64,000 nt of DNA. Source: Stenotrophomonas sp. SY1 (lineage in GTDB: Bacteria > Pseudomonadota > Gammaproteobacteria > Xanthomonadales > Xanthomonadaceae). The notes under the pieces are model-generated. The model made no database searches and was not told the DNA's origin. It saw only the letters and a list, made by a program, of their open reading frames with translations. Shown here piece by piece: positions 36,540 to 45,432 of this stretch. The DNA is taken from NCBI RefSeq assembly GCF_021202945.1, contig NZ_JAJOYR010000001.1:620001-684000 (forward strand), read 5' to 3'. A program made the translations under genes and the position numbers. Position 1 is the stretch's first letter; each line of letters begins with the position of its first letter.

Positions 36540-37883
36540 ATGGTTGCCGCGCCTTCAAGACCCTGGAACAACAACAACGCTGCACGCCAGCCCGGCGTGC
36601 AGACGCGCGCGCTGGCGGCCAAGGTACTGGCCGCAGTGCTGGGACGCGGCCGTTCGCTGAAGGCGGAGCTGGCTGCGGCGCTGCCCAAGCTCGATGACAG
36701 CCGCGACCGCGCGCTGCTTGAGGCCATATGCTTCGCGGCGCTGCGTCGGCGCGCGGTCTATGAGCCGGCGCTGGGGCAGTGGCTGCAGAAGCCGTTGGGG
36801 CCGCGCGAGGCGGACCTGCGCGGATTGCTGATGGCCGGCTTCGCACAATTGGATGCGTTGCAGCTGCCGGCCCATGCCGCGCTGTCGGCAACCGTGGACG
36901 CGGCACGCGTGCTCGGTCGTGAGCGACAGGCCGGATTGGTCAACGCGGTGTTGCGCCGCGCGCAGCGCGAAGGTTTCGCCGAAGCGCGTGCCGAGGATGC
37001 ATGGCCGCAATGGCTGCTGGCGCAGGTGCGCGCGGATTGGCCGGAGCAGGCGGCCACGATCTTCGCCAACAGCTTGCAACCGGCACCGCTGTGGTTGCGG
37101 GTCAACCGCCAGCAGCACGACCGCGAGGCTTATCTGGCGCTGTTGCAGGATGCCGGTATCGAAGCCGTTGCCGAGCCGCTGGCTGCCGATGCGATCCGGC
37201 TGCCGGTAGCGGTGCCGGTCGCCAGCCTGCCGGGCTTCGCCCAGGGCGCGGTCTCGGTGCAGGACCTTTCCGCGCAGCAGGTGGCTGATGCGCTGATGCC
37301 GGCAACTGGCGCGCGTGTGCTGGATGCCTGTGCGGCGCCCGGCGGCAAGTCCGCGCACCTGCTCGAACGTGATCCTTCGTTGAAGCTGCTGGCGCTGGAT
37401 ATCGATGCGCGGCGCCTACAACGCATCGTTGAAACGTTTGCCCGTACCGGCGTGGGTGCTGATGCCCAGGTCAAGGCCGCCGATGCGACCGACCTGGCCG
37501 CGTGGTGGGACGGTCAGCCGTTCGACGCGGTGTTGCTGGATGCGCCGTGCTCGGCCACCGGCATCATCCGTCGCCAGCCCGACGTGCTGCTGCACCGCCG
37601 CCCGCAGGACATCGACGCGCTGACAGCATTGCAGGCACGGTTGCTGGATGCGTTGTGGACGGTGCTGCGTCCGGGTGGCGTGCTGCTGTATTCGACCTGC
37701 TCGATCCTGCGCCGGGAGAACGGCCAGCAGGTTGCCGCGTTCCTGGCGCGTACCGCTGATGCGCGGCTGGAAGTGCTGCCCGAAGCGTTCGGCCATGACG
37801 ACGGGGGCGCGCGTCAGCGCCTGCCGGGCGAGCAGGGCGGCGACGGCTTCTTCCATGCGCGGTTGGTGAAGCACGCCCGGTGA
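36540..37883 (+). CDS. rsmB: 16S rRNA m5C967 methyltransferase RsmB
   Basis: A 447-residue protein with an N-terminal NusB-like RNA-binding domain ([19 protein letters not shown]) and a C-terminal SAM methyltransferase domain. Motifs visible: the SAM-binding [15 protein letters not shown], the nucleophile region [15 protein letters not shown], and YSTCSI with the second catalytic cysteine. It methylates C967 of 16S rRNA. It starts four bases after the fmt stop, the usual def-fmt-rsmB order. No terminator is obvious before the next gene 38 bases on. Confidence 0.96.
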   Translation: MVAAPSRPWNNNNAARQPGVQTRALAAKVLAAVLGRGRSLKAELAAALPKLDDSRDRALLEAICFAALRRRAVYEPALGQWLQKPLGPREADLRGLLMAGFAQLDALQLPAHAALSATVDAARVLGRERQAGLVNAVLRRAQREGFAEARAEDAWPQWLLAQVRADWPEQAATIFANSLQPAPLWLRVNRQQHDREAYLALLQDAGIEAVAEPLAADAIRLPVAVPVASLPGFAQGAVSVQDLSAQQVADALMPATGARVLDACAAPGGKSAHLLERDPSLKLLALDIDARRLQRIVETFARTGVGADAQVKAADATDLAAWWDGQPFDAVLLDAPCSATGIIRRQPDVLLHRRPQDIDALTALQARLLDALWTVLRPGGVLLYSTCSILRRENGQQVAAFLARTADARLEVLPEAFGHDDGGARQRLPGEQGGDGFFHARLVKHAR

Positions 37884-37921
37884 AATCGGCGTTGATCTTG
37901 AGCTGACTATCATCGCCGTCC

Positions 37922-39619
37922 ATGGAAGATGGACGGGCGCGAAACGGATTCTGGTTGCTGGCGATAACCGCCGTGCTGGTGCTTGGCGCCGGCATCGGCC
38001 TGCGTGACCCCTGGCCGTCGGACGAGCCGCGCTTCGCGCTGGTTGCCAAGCAGATGGTGGAAAGCGGCCAGTGGTTGTTGCCGCATCGCGGTATCGAACT
38101 GTATGCGGACAAGCCGCCGCTGCTGATGTGGTTGCAGGGCGCGTCGTATCTGTTGTTACGTGACTGGCGTGTGGCTTTCCTGTTGCCTTCGCTGCTGGCT
38201 GCGCTGGGCACGCTGGCCTGCGTGTACGACCTGGGCCGGCGCCTGTGGACACGGCAGGTCGGCCTGTGTGCGGCGTGGTTGCTGCTGTTTGCGCTGCAGT
38301 TCACCTTCCAGGGCCGCAAGGCGCAGATCGATGCGCTGCTGTTGTTCTTCATCACCCTGGCCAATTACGGTTTGCTGCGGCATCTGCTGCGCGGCCCGGA
38401 CTGGCGCTGGTGGACGCTGGGCTGGTTCGCCGCCGGGCTGGGCGTGATCACCAAGGGCGTGGGCATGCTGTCACTGGCGATGCTGCTGCCGGCACTGGTC
38501 GCGGTGACGCTGGGCTGGCTACGGCCGATGCTGCACGTTGCCGATGCGCGTGTGTGGCTGGGGCCATTGGCCTTTTTCGCTGCGCTGGCGTTGTGGCTGG
38601 CACCGCTGCTGGCGACGGTGCTGGGCAGCGCCGATCCGGCCCACGCGGCGTATCTGCACGAGATCCTGTTCCGGCAGACCGCCGGGCGTTATGTGCGCTC
38701 CTGGGATCATCACAATCCGCCGTGGTACCACCTGGGTGTGATGCTGAGCCTGTGGCTGCCGGCGGTGCTGTTGTTGCCATGGGCGCTGCCGGCGTGGTGG
38801 CGAAGGTTGCGTCGTCGTGATCCGCGTTACCTGCTGCTGCTCGGCTGGTGGTTGCTGGTGGTGGTGTTCTTCTCCATTCCCAGTGGCAAGCGTGACGTCT
38901 ACATCCTGCCGGCGTTGCCGATGTTCTGCCTGGCGCTGGCACCGCTGCTGCCGGGCCTGCTGCGCAAGACGGGCGTACGTGCGCTGGTGCTGCTGTTCAC
39001 CGCGGCGCTGACGCTGGTGTTGCTGGTGGCCGGTGCAGGCGTGTTGCTGGGCGAGGGCAGCGAACGCGTGCAGGCCCTGCTGGAGCGGCGTGAGTTGTCG
39101 ATGGCGGCGTCGCGGATGATTGGCGGCACGGTGCTGATGATGGGTATCTGGGGAAGCGTGGCGCTGTGGCGGTGGGGCCGACGCTGGCCGGCACAGGTGC
39201 TGGCCTCGCTGCTCGCGCTGGTGTGGGTACTGCAGGGGCTGGTGGTCAACCCGTTGATCACCGATTCCAGTTCCGGACGTGGACTGATGCGTGAGGTCGG
39301 GCGGCGACTTGGGCCTGACGTCGAGCTGGGGCTGGTTGCCTGGAAGGAACAGAACCTGCTGATGGCTGACCGGCCGGTAGCCAACTTCGGTTTCCTGCGG
39401 CCGTGGCCGGAGCAGCTGCGGGCCGGCGTGGCGTGGCAGCAGGAGGCGCCGGCACGGCGCTGGTTGCTGGTGCAGGATGAAGCTGCCCTGGACTGTATTG
39501 ACCGTGATCGCAGCCAGCAGGTCGGTAGCCTGAGTGGACGTGGCTGGTGGCTGGTACCGGCTGCGGCGGTGCGGGGGCCATGCGTGGCCGATGGGGAGGT
39601 GCCGACGGCTGCGGACTGA
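37922..39619 (+). CDS. ArnT-like GT39 glycosyltransferase, membrane
   Basis: A 565-residue polytopic inner membrane protein with about 12 helices. The opening periplasmic loop has RDPWPSDEPRFALVAKQMVESGQWLLPHRGIELYADKPPLLMW, shown here as one conserved block around residues 27-70, carrying the DEPR and KPP motifs of the ArnT/PMT (GT39/GT83) family. Such enzymes move a sugar from an undecaprenyl carrier to lipid A or to proteins. It opens the envelope-polysaccharide segment of the window. The donor and acceptor cannot be read from sequence; aminoarabinose transfer is only one option, since no other arn genes are nearby. Confidence 0.88.
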   Translation: MEDGRARNGFWLLAITAVLVLGAGIGLRDPWPSDEPRFALVAKQMVESGQWLLPHRGIELYADKPPLLMWLQGASYLLLRDWRVAFLLPSLLAALGTLACVYDLGRRLWTRQVGLCAAWLLLFALQFTFQGRKAQIDALLLFFITLANYGLLRHLLRGPDWRWWTLGWFAAGLGVITKGVGMLSLAMLLPALVAVTLGWLRPMLHVADARVWLGPLAFFAALALWLAPLLATVLGSADPAHAAYLHEILFRQTAGRYVRSWDHHNPPWYHLGVMLSLWLPAVLLLPWALPAWWRRLRRRDPRYLLLLGWWLLVVVFFSIPSGKRDVYILPALPMFCLALAPLLPGLLRKTGVRALVLLFTAALTLVLLVAGAGVLLGEGSERVQALLERRELSMAASRMIGGTVLMMGIWGSVALWRWGRRWPAQVLASLLALVWVLQGLVVNPLITDSSSGRGLMREVGRRLGPDVELGLVAWKEQNLLMADRPVANFGFLRPWPEQLRAGVAWQQEAPARRWLLVQDEAALDCIDRDRSQQVGSLSGRGWWLVPAAAVRGPCVADGEVPTAAD

Positions 39620-39629
39620 GGCGGCGTTC

Positions 39630-40751
39630 TCAGCCGGCGGGCAGTACTTCGCGGTAGACCGCTTCGGTGGCGCTCACAAAGCGTTCCAGGCCGAATTCGG
39701 CCAGTGCATGCGCGCGTGCGTTGGTGCCCATGTCACGTACGGCTTGACGATCCTGCAGCATGTTTCTCAAGGCCGCGGCCATTGCTTCATGTCCGTGCAC
39801 CGGGACAATCCAGCCGTCCACGCCGGTGCGGATGTTCTCCGGCAGGCCCGCGTAGTCGGTGACCATCACCGGCTTGCCCATCGACATCATCTCGCGGCAG
39901 GCGAAGGAGATGGTTTCCACGTCATGGGACAGAACGAAGCCCGCATCCAGGGCTGAAATCACCGGGCGCACGTCATCCAGAAGGCCCGGAAAATGGAACT
40001 GCTGCTCCAGCCCGGCATGCCGGATCATCGCCAACTGCTGCGCGGATGGCGGCAGGCCGGCGACAACGACATGTATCCGGCGGCGTTGGCTTTCTTCCAG
40101 CAGGTTCATTGCCGTGGCCAGGTCGGTCCAGCCCTTGTAGCTGCCTGTGCCAGCACTGCTGCCGATCAGCAGTGCATCGTCGGCAATCGGCAGTCGTTCG
40201 CGCTCGATGCGCGCGGCCTCGGCATTCCAGGGACTGAATGCCAGCGTATCCACGCCGTTGTAGACGGTCTGCGGGCGGCAGACCCGATAGGGCGTTGCCT
40301 CCATCTGCAGGCGCACGTAATCGCAAACGGCAATCACCTTATCCGTGTGGTTGCGTGCGCGCAGGACGTGACGGAGCCCGCGCATCGGCTTGGTGTTGTG
40401 CTTGGTCAGCACGATGCGTGGCCGGACTGACATGCCGCGCATGGCATTGATCACCAGCCGATGATCGGCCGAGCCGTTGACATGCACCACATCGAAACGA
40501 TGCTCCTGCAGATAGGCGCGGAGCTGCCGTACCGCACGCAGGATCACCGACGGCCAGCGCAGGCCGTTGGGAAACGACTGTGCGACCACGTGCACGCCTG
40601 GCAGTGCGGCTGCGTGCGCATACAGCCGACTGGTGGGAGGCGCGGCGACATGGACATCATGTGTCCGTGCCAATACACGGACCAGTTCGCGGATGTACGT
40701 GGTGTGTCCGCCACCGTTGCCTTCATGGAAGTTTGTGTAGAGCAGTTTCAT
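39630..40751 (-). CDS. GT4-type glycosyltransferase
   Basis: A 373-residue GT-B fold enzyme. The start at 40751 (MKLLYTNFHEGNGGGHTTYI) is clear: the glycine-rich loop near the N-terminus is typical of family 4, and the longer frame has no matching sequence. The C-terminal half has LLIGSSAGTGSYKGWTDL, FSHDVETISFACREMMSMG and GKPVMVTDYAGLPENI, the nucleotide-sugar site with its ExxxxxxxE-like pattern. It probably builds LPS core or O-antigen. It is transcribed with the GT2 and ligase genes upstream, with a gap of about 300 bases. Confidence 0.88.
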   Translation of the reverse strand: MKLLYTNFHEGNGGGHTTYIRELVRVLARTHDVHVAAPPTSRLYAHAAALPGVHVVAQSFPNGLRWPSVILRAVRQLRAYLQEHRFDVVHVNGSADHRLVINAMRGMSVRPRIVLTKHNTKPMRGLRHVLRARNHTDKVIAVCDYVRLQMEATPYRVCRPQTVYNGVDTLAFSPWNAEAARIERERLPIADDALLIGSSAGTGSYKGWTDLATAMNLLEESQRRRIHVVVAGLPPSAQQLAMIRHAGLEQQFHFPGLLDDVRPVISALDAGFVLSHDVETISFACREMMSMGKPVMVTDYAGLPENIRTGVDGWIVPVHGHEAMAAALRNMLQDRQAVRDMGTNARAHALAEFGLERFVSATEAVYREVLPAG

Positions 40752-41059
40752 GGACGATCGGAACGATTGCATGCCACGCGCATGCGGAGCGGGTTGCCAG
40801 GTGACAGCTGCCTGCTTCCTGGAGTGGAGTTGGATTGTCCGCTGGTCACGCGCTCGTCCTTGGTGTCCGGTAATGCGTCTTGCGTGCATGCCATGCCTGT
40901 TCCCCATGGAGTTGGCGGGCAGCAGGCCTGATGTGCGTTTGACACCTTCCTGAAGCCTGCATCAGGTAGGCAGTTGATGATAACCGCTAGTGTTTGTATC
41001 GGCAGGTGCCGATGGAAACTGTGCCAACGGGCGGACAATCGATGTGCATTGCCGTGCTG
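40752..41059. other. Gene-free interval between two glycosyltransferase genes
   Basis: About 308 bases, less GC-biased than its neighbours. It should contain the leftward promoter for the GT4 gene. I find no convincing open frame, RNA gene or hairpin. Confidence 0.5.
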
Positions 41060-41977
41060 TCAGGGTTGGATGCCGACCTTGGATTTCGTTCCCTTGCGGC
41101 CAGGCATCACGTTCAGTGACAAGCTGGCAGCCAATGCTGCGTATCCCCAGGCCGCCCACTTGATGGCGTGCTTGCGGCGCAGCAGCAGGCTGTACACAAG
41201 TACGGCCGGTACCGAAGCAAGGAGCAGCTTGGTCAGGTGCAGGCGAGCGGCACCGGTACCCATGTAGCGACGAATGGCGATCTGACGCGAACGTGCGTAA
41301 TGGAAGCGCTTGATGAATTCGGTGCGGATGCTGGGCTCCGAAGATGCACCACCCCTGTGGAAATTGCGTGCCGCCGGTTCCAGCAGGCAGTCATAGCCTG
41401 CCTGGCCCATCCGCAGGCACAGGTCATCGTCTTCGTAATAGAGGAAAAACACCTCGTCGAACCCTCCGATCCGGTGGAAAGCCGTGGTTCGGATCAGCTG
41501 GCAACAGCCGTGAATCCACTCTGCCTTTATGACTTCCTCGGGCAGTTGGCTGAGATCCTTGGTGTCGGGTTTGAAGAAGGCATCGCGATGGGACACCTGC
41601 GCAACGGTCTCGCTGCGCCAATTCTGTGGCCCAACCACGCCGGCATTGGGGAAGCGCTGCATGCATGCCAGCAATCGCTGCACGTCCGGCGGTGCAATGG
41701 TGCAGTCCGGATTCAACAGCAGCGCGAACGGCGTCTGGACCATGGCCATGGCCTGGTTGTTGGCGCTGCCGAAACCGGCATTGGAGGTGCGTTCGATGAT
41801 GCGTGCGTGGGGCAGCAGCAGCCTGGCGCGCGCCACGGTTTCATCATCGCTGGCGTTGTCGATCAGGACCACATTGCGGAACTGGCCCAGCGTGCGCGCC
41901 ATGCTCTCCAGGATGGCCGAACTGTTGTAGGTAACGCATACGACAGTCACATCATCAAGTGGCGGGGCGGCATTCAT
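41060..41977 (-). CDS. GT2 glycosyltransferase (rhamnosyltransferase-like)
   Basis: A 305-residue GT-A enzyme. VTVVCVTYNSSAILESM opens the domain; DNASDDETVARA carries nucleotide-binding Asp residues; LLLNPDCTI is the DxD-like metal-binding site; IGGFDEVFFLYYEDDDLCLRM is the family motif of rhamnosyl/galactofuranosyl-type GT2 enzymes. The C-terminal end has a hydrophobic segment (LLLASVPAVLVYSLLL), suggesting membrane association. The start at 41977 overlaps the ligase gene's stop by four bases, so both are translationally coupled. Confidence 0.88.
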   Translation of the reverse strand: MNAAPPLDDVTVVCVTYNSSAILESMARTLGQFRNVVLIDNASDDETVARARLLLPHARIIERTSNAGFGSANNQAMAMVQTPFALLLNPDCTIAPPDVQRLLACMQRFPNAGVVGPQNWRSETVAQVSHRDAFFKPDTKDLSQLPEEVIKAEWIHGCCQLIRTTAFHRIGGFDEVFFLYYEDDDLCLRMGQAGYDCLLEPAARNFHRGGASSEPSIRTEFIKRFHYARSRQIAIRRYMGTGAARLHLTKLLLASVPAVLVYSLLLRRKHAIKWAAWGYAALAASLSLNVMPGRKGTKSKVGIQP

Positions 41978-43263
41978 GGTGAGGGCAGGGCCTTCCTGTT
42001 GTTTCCGAGCCAAGGGAAAGGCCCGGTTGGGATGCAGGCGACAAGCAGGATGAAAACATGGCGGTGTGTGAAATTGCTCCATAGCCCGTTGGCCAGGCCA
42101 GCCGCCACGTAAATGATCAGGATGCTGATGAGGATGCCCTTCTGCGGGTCATCCAGTTTGGAGGCATGACGGAAGAGGGCCAACAACAGCACGATGAAGA
42201 TCAACAGCCCCAGAGCACCCTGCTCGGCCAGGATGAGCAGCATCTCCTGATGCGGGTGCCCGGTGATGAAGGGTTCCGAGCCGGGGATGCCGCGCATCTG
42301 CTCAACGTAAAGCGGCTCCCACTGGTTCAGGCCATGCCCGAACAGTGGTGCCTCGGCGATGATGGGCAGCGTCTGCTGCCACAGCCAGAGGCGGATGCCG
42401 GTGGACGTGGGCTCCTGGTCGGTCAGGTAGCGGTCCACTTCGTCCCCGATCGACTCGACCATCCGATCGCGGACGCTGGGGGTGGACCACATCACCGAAA
42501 TGGTGGCTACCGCCAGAACGGCACTGACCAACAGCATGCGCCAGCCGTTCAGGCGATGGGCGATCAGGCGGTAGAGCCAGTAGGTCAGCAGCGGCAGCAG
42601 AACAATGTAGGTGGTGCGGCTCTGGATCAGCAGCACTACGTTGCAGAGCACCAGGGAGGCGGCGACCAGCAGGGCCGTACGCCAGCGCCCTGGCTTCTGG
42701 ATGAAGGCCACGGCGAGCAGCATCGACATCAGGATCAGGCTCGCCAGCCCTTGCTGGGTGTATTCCTTGAACACGGTGTTGCGCATGGACTGCACGGCTT
42801 CGGCCGAGGCGCGCTGCGGAATCAGGCCGAACTGCATCAGGTAGGAGATCAGCACCACCAGGCCGGCGGCCGCCGCAAACGCCAGCAGGGCCTGCCAGCG
42901 CCAACGGGCATCACCCAGGAGGCTGGCCATCAGTGCCGGATACACGCAGCTCCACATCGCGGTTTCACGATATGCGGGGGTGCCGTGGGAAATCCATGAA
43001 TGCAGCGCACTGGCGAACAGTACGGCGAGCCAGAGCATGAAGCCGATGACCACCGGTTCACGCAGTGCTGCCTGCCAGCGCGAACGTACGTCGCTGCCCA
43101 TCAGCGAACACAGCAGGCTCAGGATGATCAGGGACGTTGTGGCCGGTTTGTTGATCGGTGCGGCAAACAGGCTCAACACCGCGCACCAGCGCCCCGCCGC
43201 CAGCAAGCGGGCGCGAAGGGACTGCAACATCGGGGTTGGAAGGGCAACGGGCAACTGATTCAC
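41974..43263 (-). CDS. O-antigen ligase / polymerase family protein (WaaL-like)
   Basis: A 429-residue polytopic membrane protein with about 10-12 helices. The large periplasmic loop between late helices has TGIRLWLWQQTLPIIAEAP, FGHGLNQW and GHPHQEML, the Wzy_C pattern with the conserved Arg and His of O-antigen ligases. It probably joins undecaprenyl-linked O-antigen to lipid A-core in the periplasm. Polymerase (Wzy) function cannot be excluded. It is the upstream member of a coupled pair with a GT2 gene. Confidence 0.85.
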   Translation of the reverse strand: MNQLPVALPTPMLQSLRARLLAAGRWCAVLSLFAAPINKPATTSLIILSLLCSLMGSDVRSRWQAALREPVVIGFMLWLAVLFASALHSWISHGTPAYRETAMWSCVYPALMASLLGDARWRWQALLAFAAAAGLVVLISYLMQFGLIPQRASAEAVQSMRNTVFKEYTQQGLASLILMSMLLAVAFIQKPGRWRTALLVAASLVLCNVVLLIQSRTTYIVLLPLLTYWLYRLIAHRLNGWRMLLVSAVLAVATISVMWSTPSVRDRMVESIGDEVDRYLTDQEPTSTGIRLWLWQQTLPIIAEAPLFGHGLNQWEPLYVEQMRGIPGSEPFITGHPHQEMLLILAEQGALGLLIFIVLLLALFRHASKLDDPQKGILISILIIYVAAGLANGLWSNFTHRHVFILLVACIPTGPFPWLGNNRKALPSP

Positions 43264-43449
43264 GTGATTGGGTCACACCGGATGGGCGTTGGGAACGCCG
43301 CTGGATAGGTGGCAGGGACATCAAGTAGGAACGGCCACCTGGTAGCCAATCTGACTCTGAATCACGGCTTTTGGGGGATTCTAGCGGCGGGGGAAGGGCC
43401 ATTCAATGAAGCCCGCCGGGGAGATTCAGAAAGCGTCCGGGAGGCAGGG

Positions 43450-44262
43450 TTACCTGCCCCGGCCGGTTTCCACCGGCTGCCCGTTCTGCAGCAGCCACAG
43501 CATGATGGTCTTCTGGCGGACGTAGTTGGCGCTGACGAAGGCCTCGATCAGCCCCGGCCAGCCATCCAGAAAGCCACGCTTGAACACGTAGCTGCGGAAG
43601 AACCGCCAGGCCGGTGAGATGACCAGCTTGCCCAGGCTGGCACGCTTGCCGCGGCTGAATTCGTGCTCGGCCATCATCCGCGCGTACTTCTGCTTCTTGT
43701 TCAGCAACTGCAGGAAGCTACGGTAGGGGTGATGCAGCAGGTCGCCCTTGAGCAGGGCGACGGGGCCATCCACCGAGACCGCCTCGTGGATCTCGCGGTC
43801 GCCGCGCCAGCCACCGTGGCGGCGGTCGAACAGGCGCAGCACCCGGTCCGGGTAGGCGGTGCCATGGCGCAGGAAGCGGCCAAAGTATTCCGAGCAGCGG
43901 GCGAAACGGTAGCCCATGGCGCGGTTGAAGCCAGCCTCGCGCTCGGCCTCGATGGCCGCGCGCAGGGTGGGGTCCACGCGTTCGTCGGCGTCCAGGCACA
44001 GCACCCAGTCGTGGCTGGCCTGCTCGACGCAGAACGCCTTCTGGCTGCGGAAGCCGTCGAAGGCCCGTTGCAGCACCCGGGCGCCGGCCGCTTCGGCGAC
44101 GGCCACGGTGGCATCGGTGGAGAACGAATCCACAACCACGATCTCATCACAGAATGCCAGCGAGGCCAGACAGTCGCCGATCCGGTCCGCTTCGTTGAAG
44201 GCGATGATGCAGGCCGAAAGCCGGGGACGGTTGTTCGGGGGCGACGGCTGTGGGCTGGGCAT
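43450..44262 (-). CDS. GT2 glycosyltransferase of the WaaE/KdtX type
   Basis: A 270-residue GT-A enzyme. LSACIIAFNEADRIGDCLASL, VVDSFSTDATVAVA and LCLDADERVDPTLRAAI are the signature blocks of LPS core beta-1,4-glucosyltransferases (WaaE), with DAD as the metal site. HHPYRSFLQLLNKKQKYARMM and a hydrophobic C-terminal helical region follow. It probably adds a core hexose. The start at 44262 (MPSPQPSPPNNRPRL) avoids a long non-homologous extension. It is divergent from the next gene, 101 bases away. Confidence 0.88.
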   Translation of the reverse strand: MPSPQPSPPNNRPRLSACIIAFNEADRIGDCLASLAFCDEIVVVDSFSTDATVAVAEAAGARVLQRAFDGFRSQKAFCVEQASHDWVLCLDADERVDPTLRAAIEAEREAGFNRAMGYRFARCSEYFGRFLRHGTAYPDRVLRLFDRRHGGWRGDREIHEAVSVDGPVALLKGDLLHHPYRSFLQLLNKKQKYARMMAEHEFSRGKRASLGKLVISPAWRFFRSYVFKRGFLDGWPGLIEAFVSANYVRQKTIMLWLLQNGQPVETGRGR

Positions 44263-44363
44263 GCGGCTGTACGCGGGGGACCGGGGCCAAAGCCTAGCAG
44301 CGACGCTGCCTGCTGGCGATGCGATAATCGGCCGCATATCTCGGATATTCAGGAGTTTTCACC

Positions 44364-45395
44364 GTGCCACGCCACTATCTGCTGTACGGCTCGGAGCGTT
44401 ACGCGCTGGCCATCCTCCGGCCGGTACAGGCAGCGATCCGGGCCCGTGGTGATGAAGCGGCGTGGTTCTTCGATGGCCCCGGTGCGGAAGACCTGGCCGA
44501 AGACGAGACGCTGCTCACCGTGCAGCAGGTGCGTGACTGGAATCCGTACGCGGTGATCACCTCGTCCAACGCGGTGCCGCATTTTTTCCCGGGCGTGAAG
44601 GTGGAAACCTTCCACGGTTTCGATGCCGGCAAGCCGCGTCATATCTATGTGCGTGGCTTCTTCGACCTGTACTGCACCACCGGTCCGCGTGACACGGCCG
44701 CGTTCTCGGCGCTGTCCAAGCAACTGGGCCACTTCTCGGTGGTGGAAACCGGCTTCCCGAAGATCGATCCGTTCATGAGCCAGCTGCGCGATGAGCCCGA
44801 GCCGGTGCGTGAGCCGCCGGTGATCCTGTACCACTCCACGTTCTCGCCGTCCTGGAGCGCCGCCGGAGTTCTTTACGATGAGATCAAGCGTCTGTCGCAG
44901 ACCGGTGAATGGCGCTGGATCGTCACCTTCCACCCGAAGATGGACCCGGAAGTGGTGGCCAAGTACCGCGCGCTGGAAGGCCCGTACCTGCGCTTTGCCG
45001 ACGACGACAACATCCTGGACCTGTTCCCGCAGGTGGACGTGATGTGCTCGGATACGTCTTCGGCGCTCAACGAATTCCTGCTGACCTACAAGCCGGTGGT
45101 GACCTTCAAGAACCGTCGCCCGGGCCCGCAGCTGATCGATATCGACGACCCGGCGCAGTTCGAGGGTTCAATCCGCAAGGCATTGTCGCGGCCGCCGGAG
45201 TTGATGGCGGCGGTGCGCGAGTTCGCCGACCAGTTGCATCCGTACCGCGACGGCAAGTCCAGCGACCGCATCCTGGATGCGATCGATGCGTTCGTTGCCA
45301 AGGGCGCGCGCAACCGCAAGCCCAAGCCAATGAATCTGTGGCGCAAGATCAAACTGCGCAAACGCATTGGTTACTGGGGCCCGGCGCGGACCTGA
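44364..45395 (+). CDS. CDP-glycerol glycerophosphotransferase-like protein
   Basis: A 343-residue protein with GTG start (AGGAG lies eight bases upstream). The fold is GT-B-like: FFPGVKVETFHGFDAGKPRH near the start, then VILYHSTFSPSWSAAG, WIVTFHPKMDPEVVAKY and VDVMCSDTSSALNEFLLTYKPVVTF, which match the CDP-glycerol glycerophosphotransferase (TagB/TagF-type) C-terminal motifs with the catalytic His and Ser-rich loop. In Gram-negatives such proteins attach glycerol-phosphate or similar groups to surface polysaccharides. The acceptor is unknown. The location beside LPS core genes supports a role there. Confidence 0.82.
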   Translation: MPRHYLLYGSERYALAILRPVQAAIRARGDEAAWFFDGPGAEDLAEDETLLTVQQVRDWNPYAVITSSNAVPHFFPGVKVETFHGFDAGKPRHIYVRGFFDLYCTTGPRDTAAFSALSKQLGHFSVVETGFPKIDPFMSQLRDEPEPVREPPVILYHSTFSPSWSAAGVLYDEIKRLSQTGEWRWIVTFHPKMDPEVVAKYRALEGPYLRFADDDNILDLFPQVDVMCSDTSSALNEFLLTYKPVVTFKNRRPGPQLIDIDDPAQFEGSIRKALSRPPELMAAVREFADQLHPYRDGKSSDRILDAIDAFVAKGARNRKPKPMNLWRKIKLRKRIGYWGPART

Positions 45396-45406
45396 GCCGC
45401 GCTTTT

Positions 45407-45431
45407 CCCTCTCCCCTTGCGGGAGAGGGGG
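45407..45431. terminator. Bidirectional terminator-like palindrome
   Basis: A CCCTCTCCC / GGGAGAGGG stem preceded by TTTT lies in the 37-base gap between convergent genes. It belongs to the dispersed CCCTCTCCC family and probably serves as a terminator, best for the leftward transcript (U-tract on that side). Confidence 0.6.
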
Positions 45432-45432
45432 C

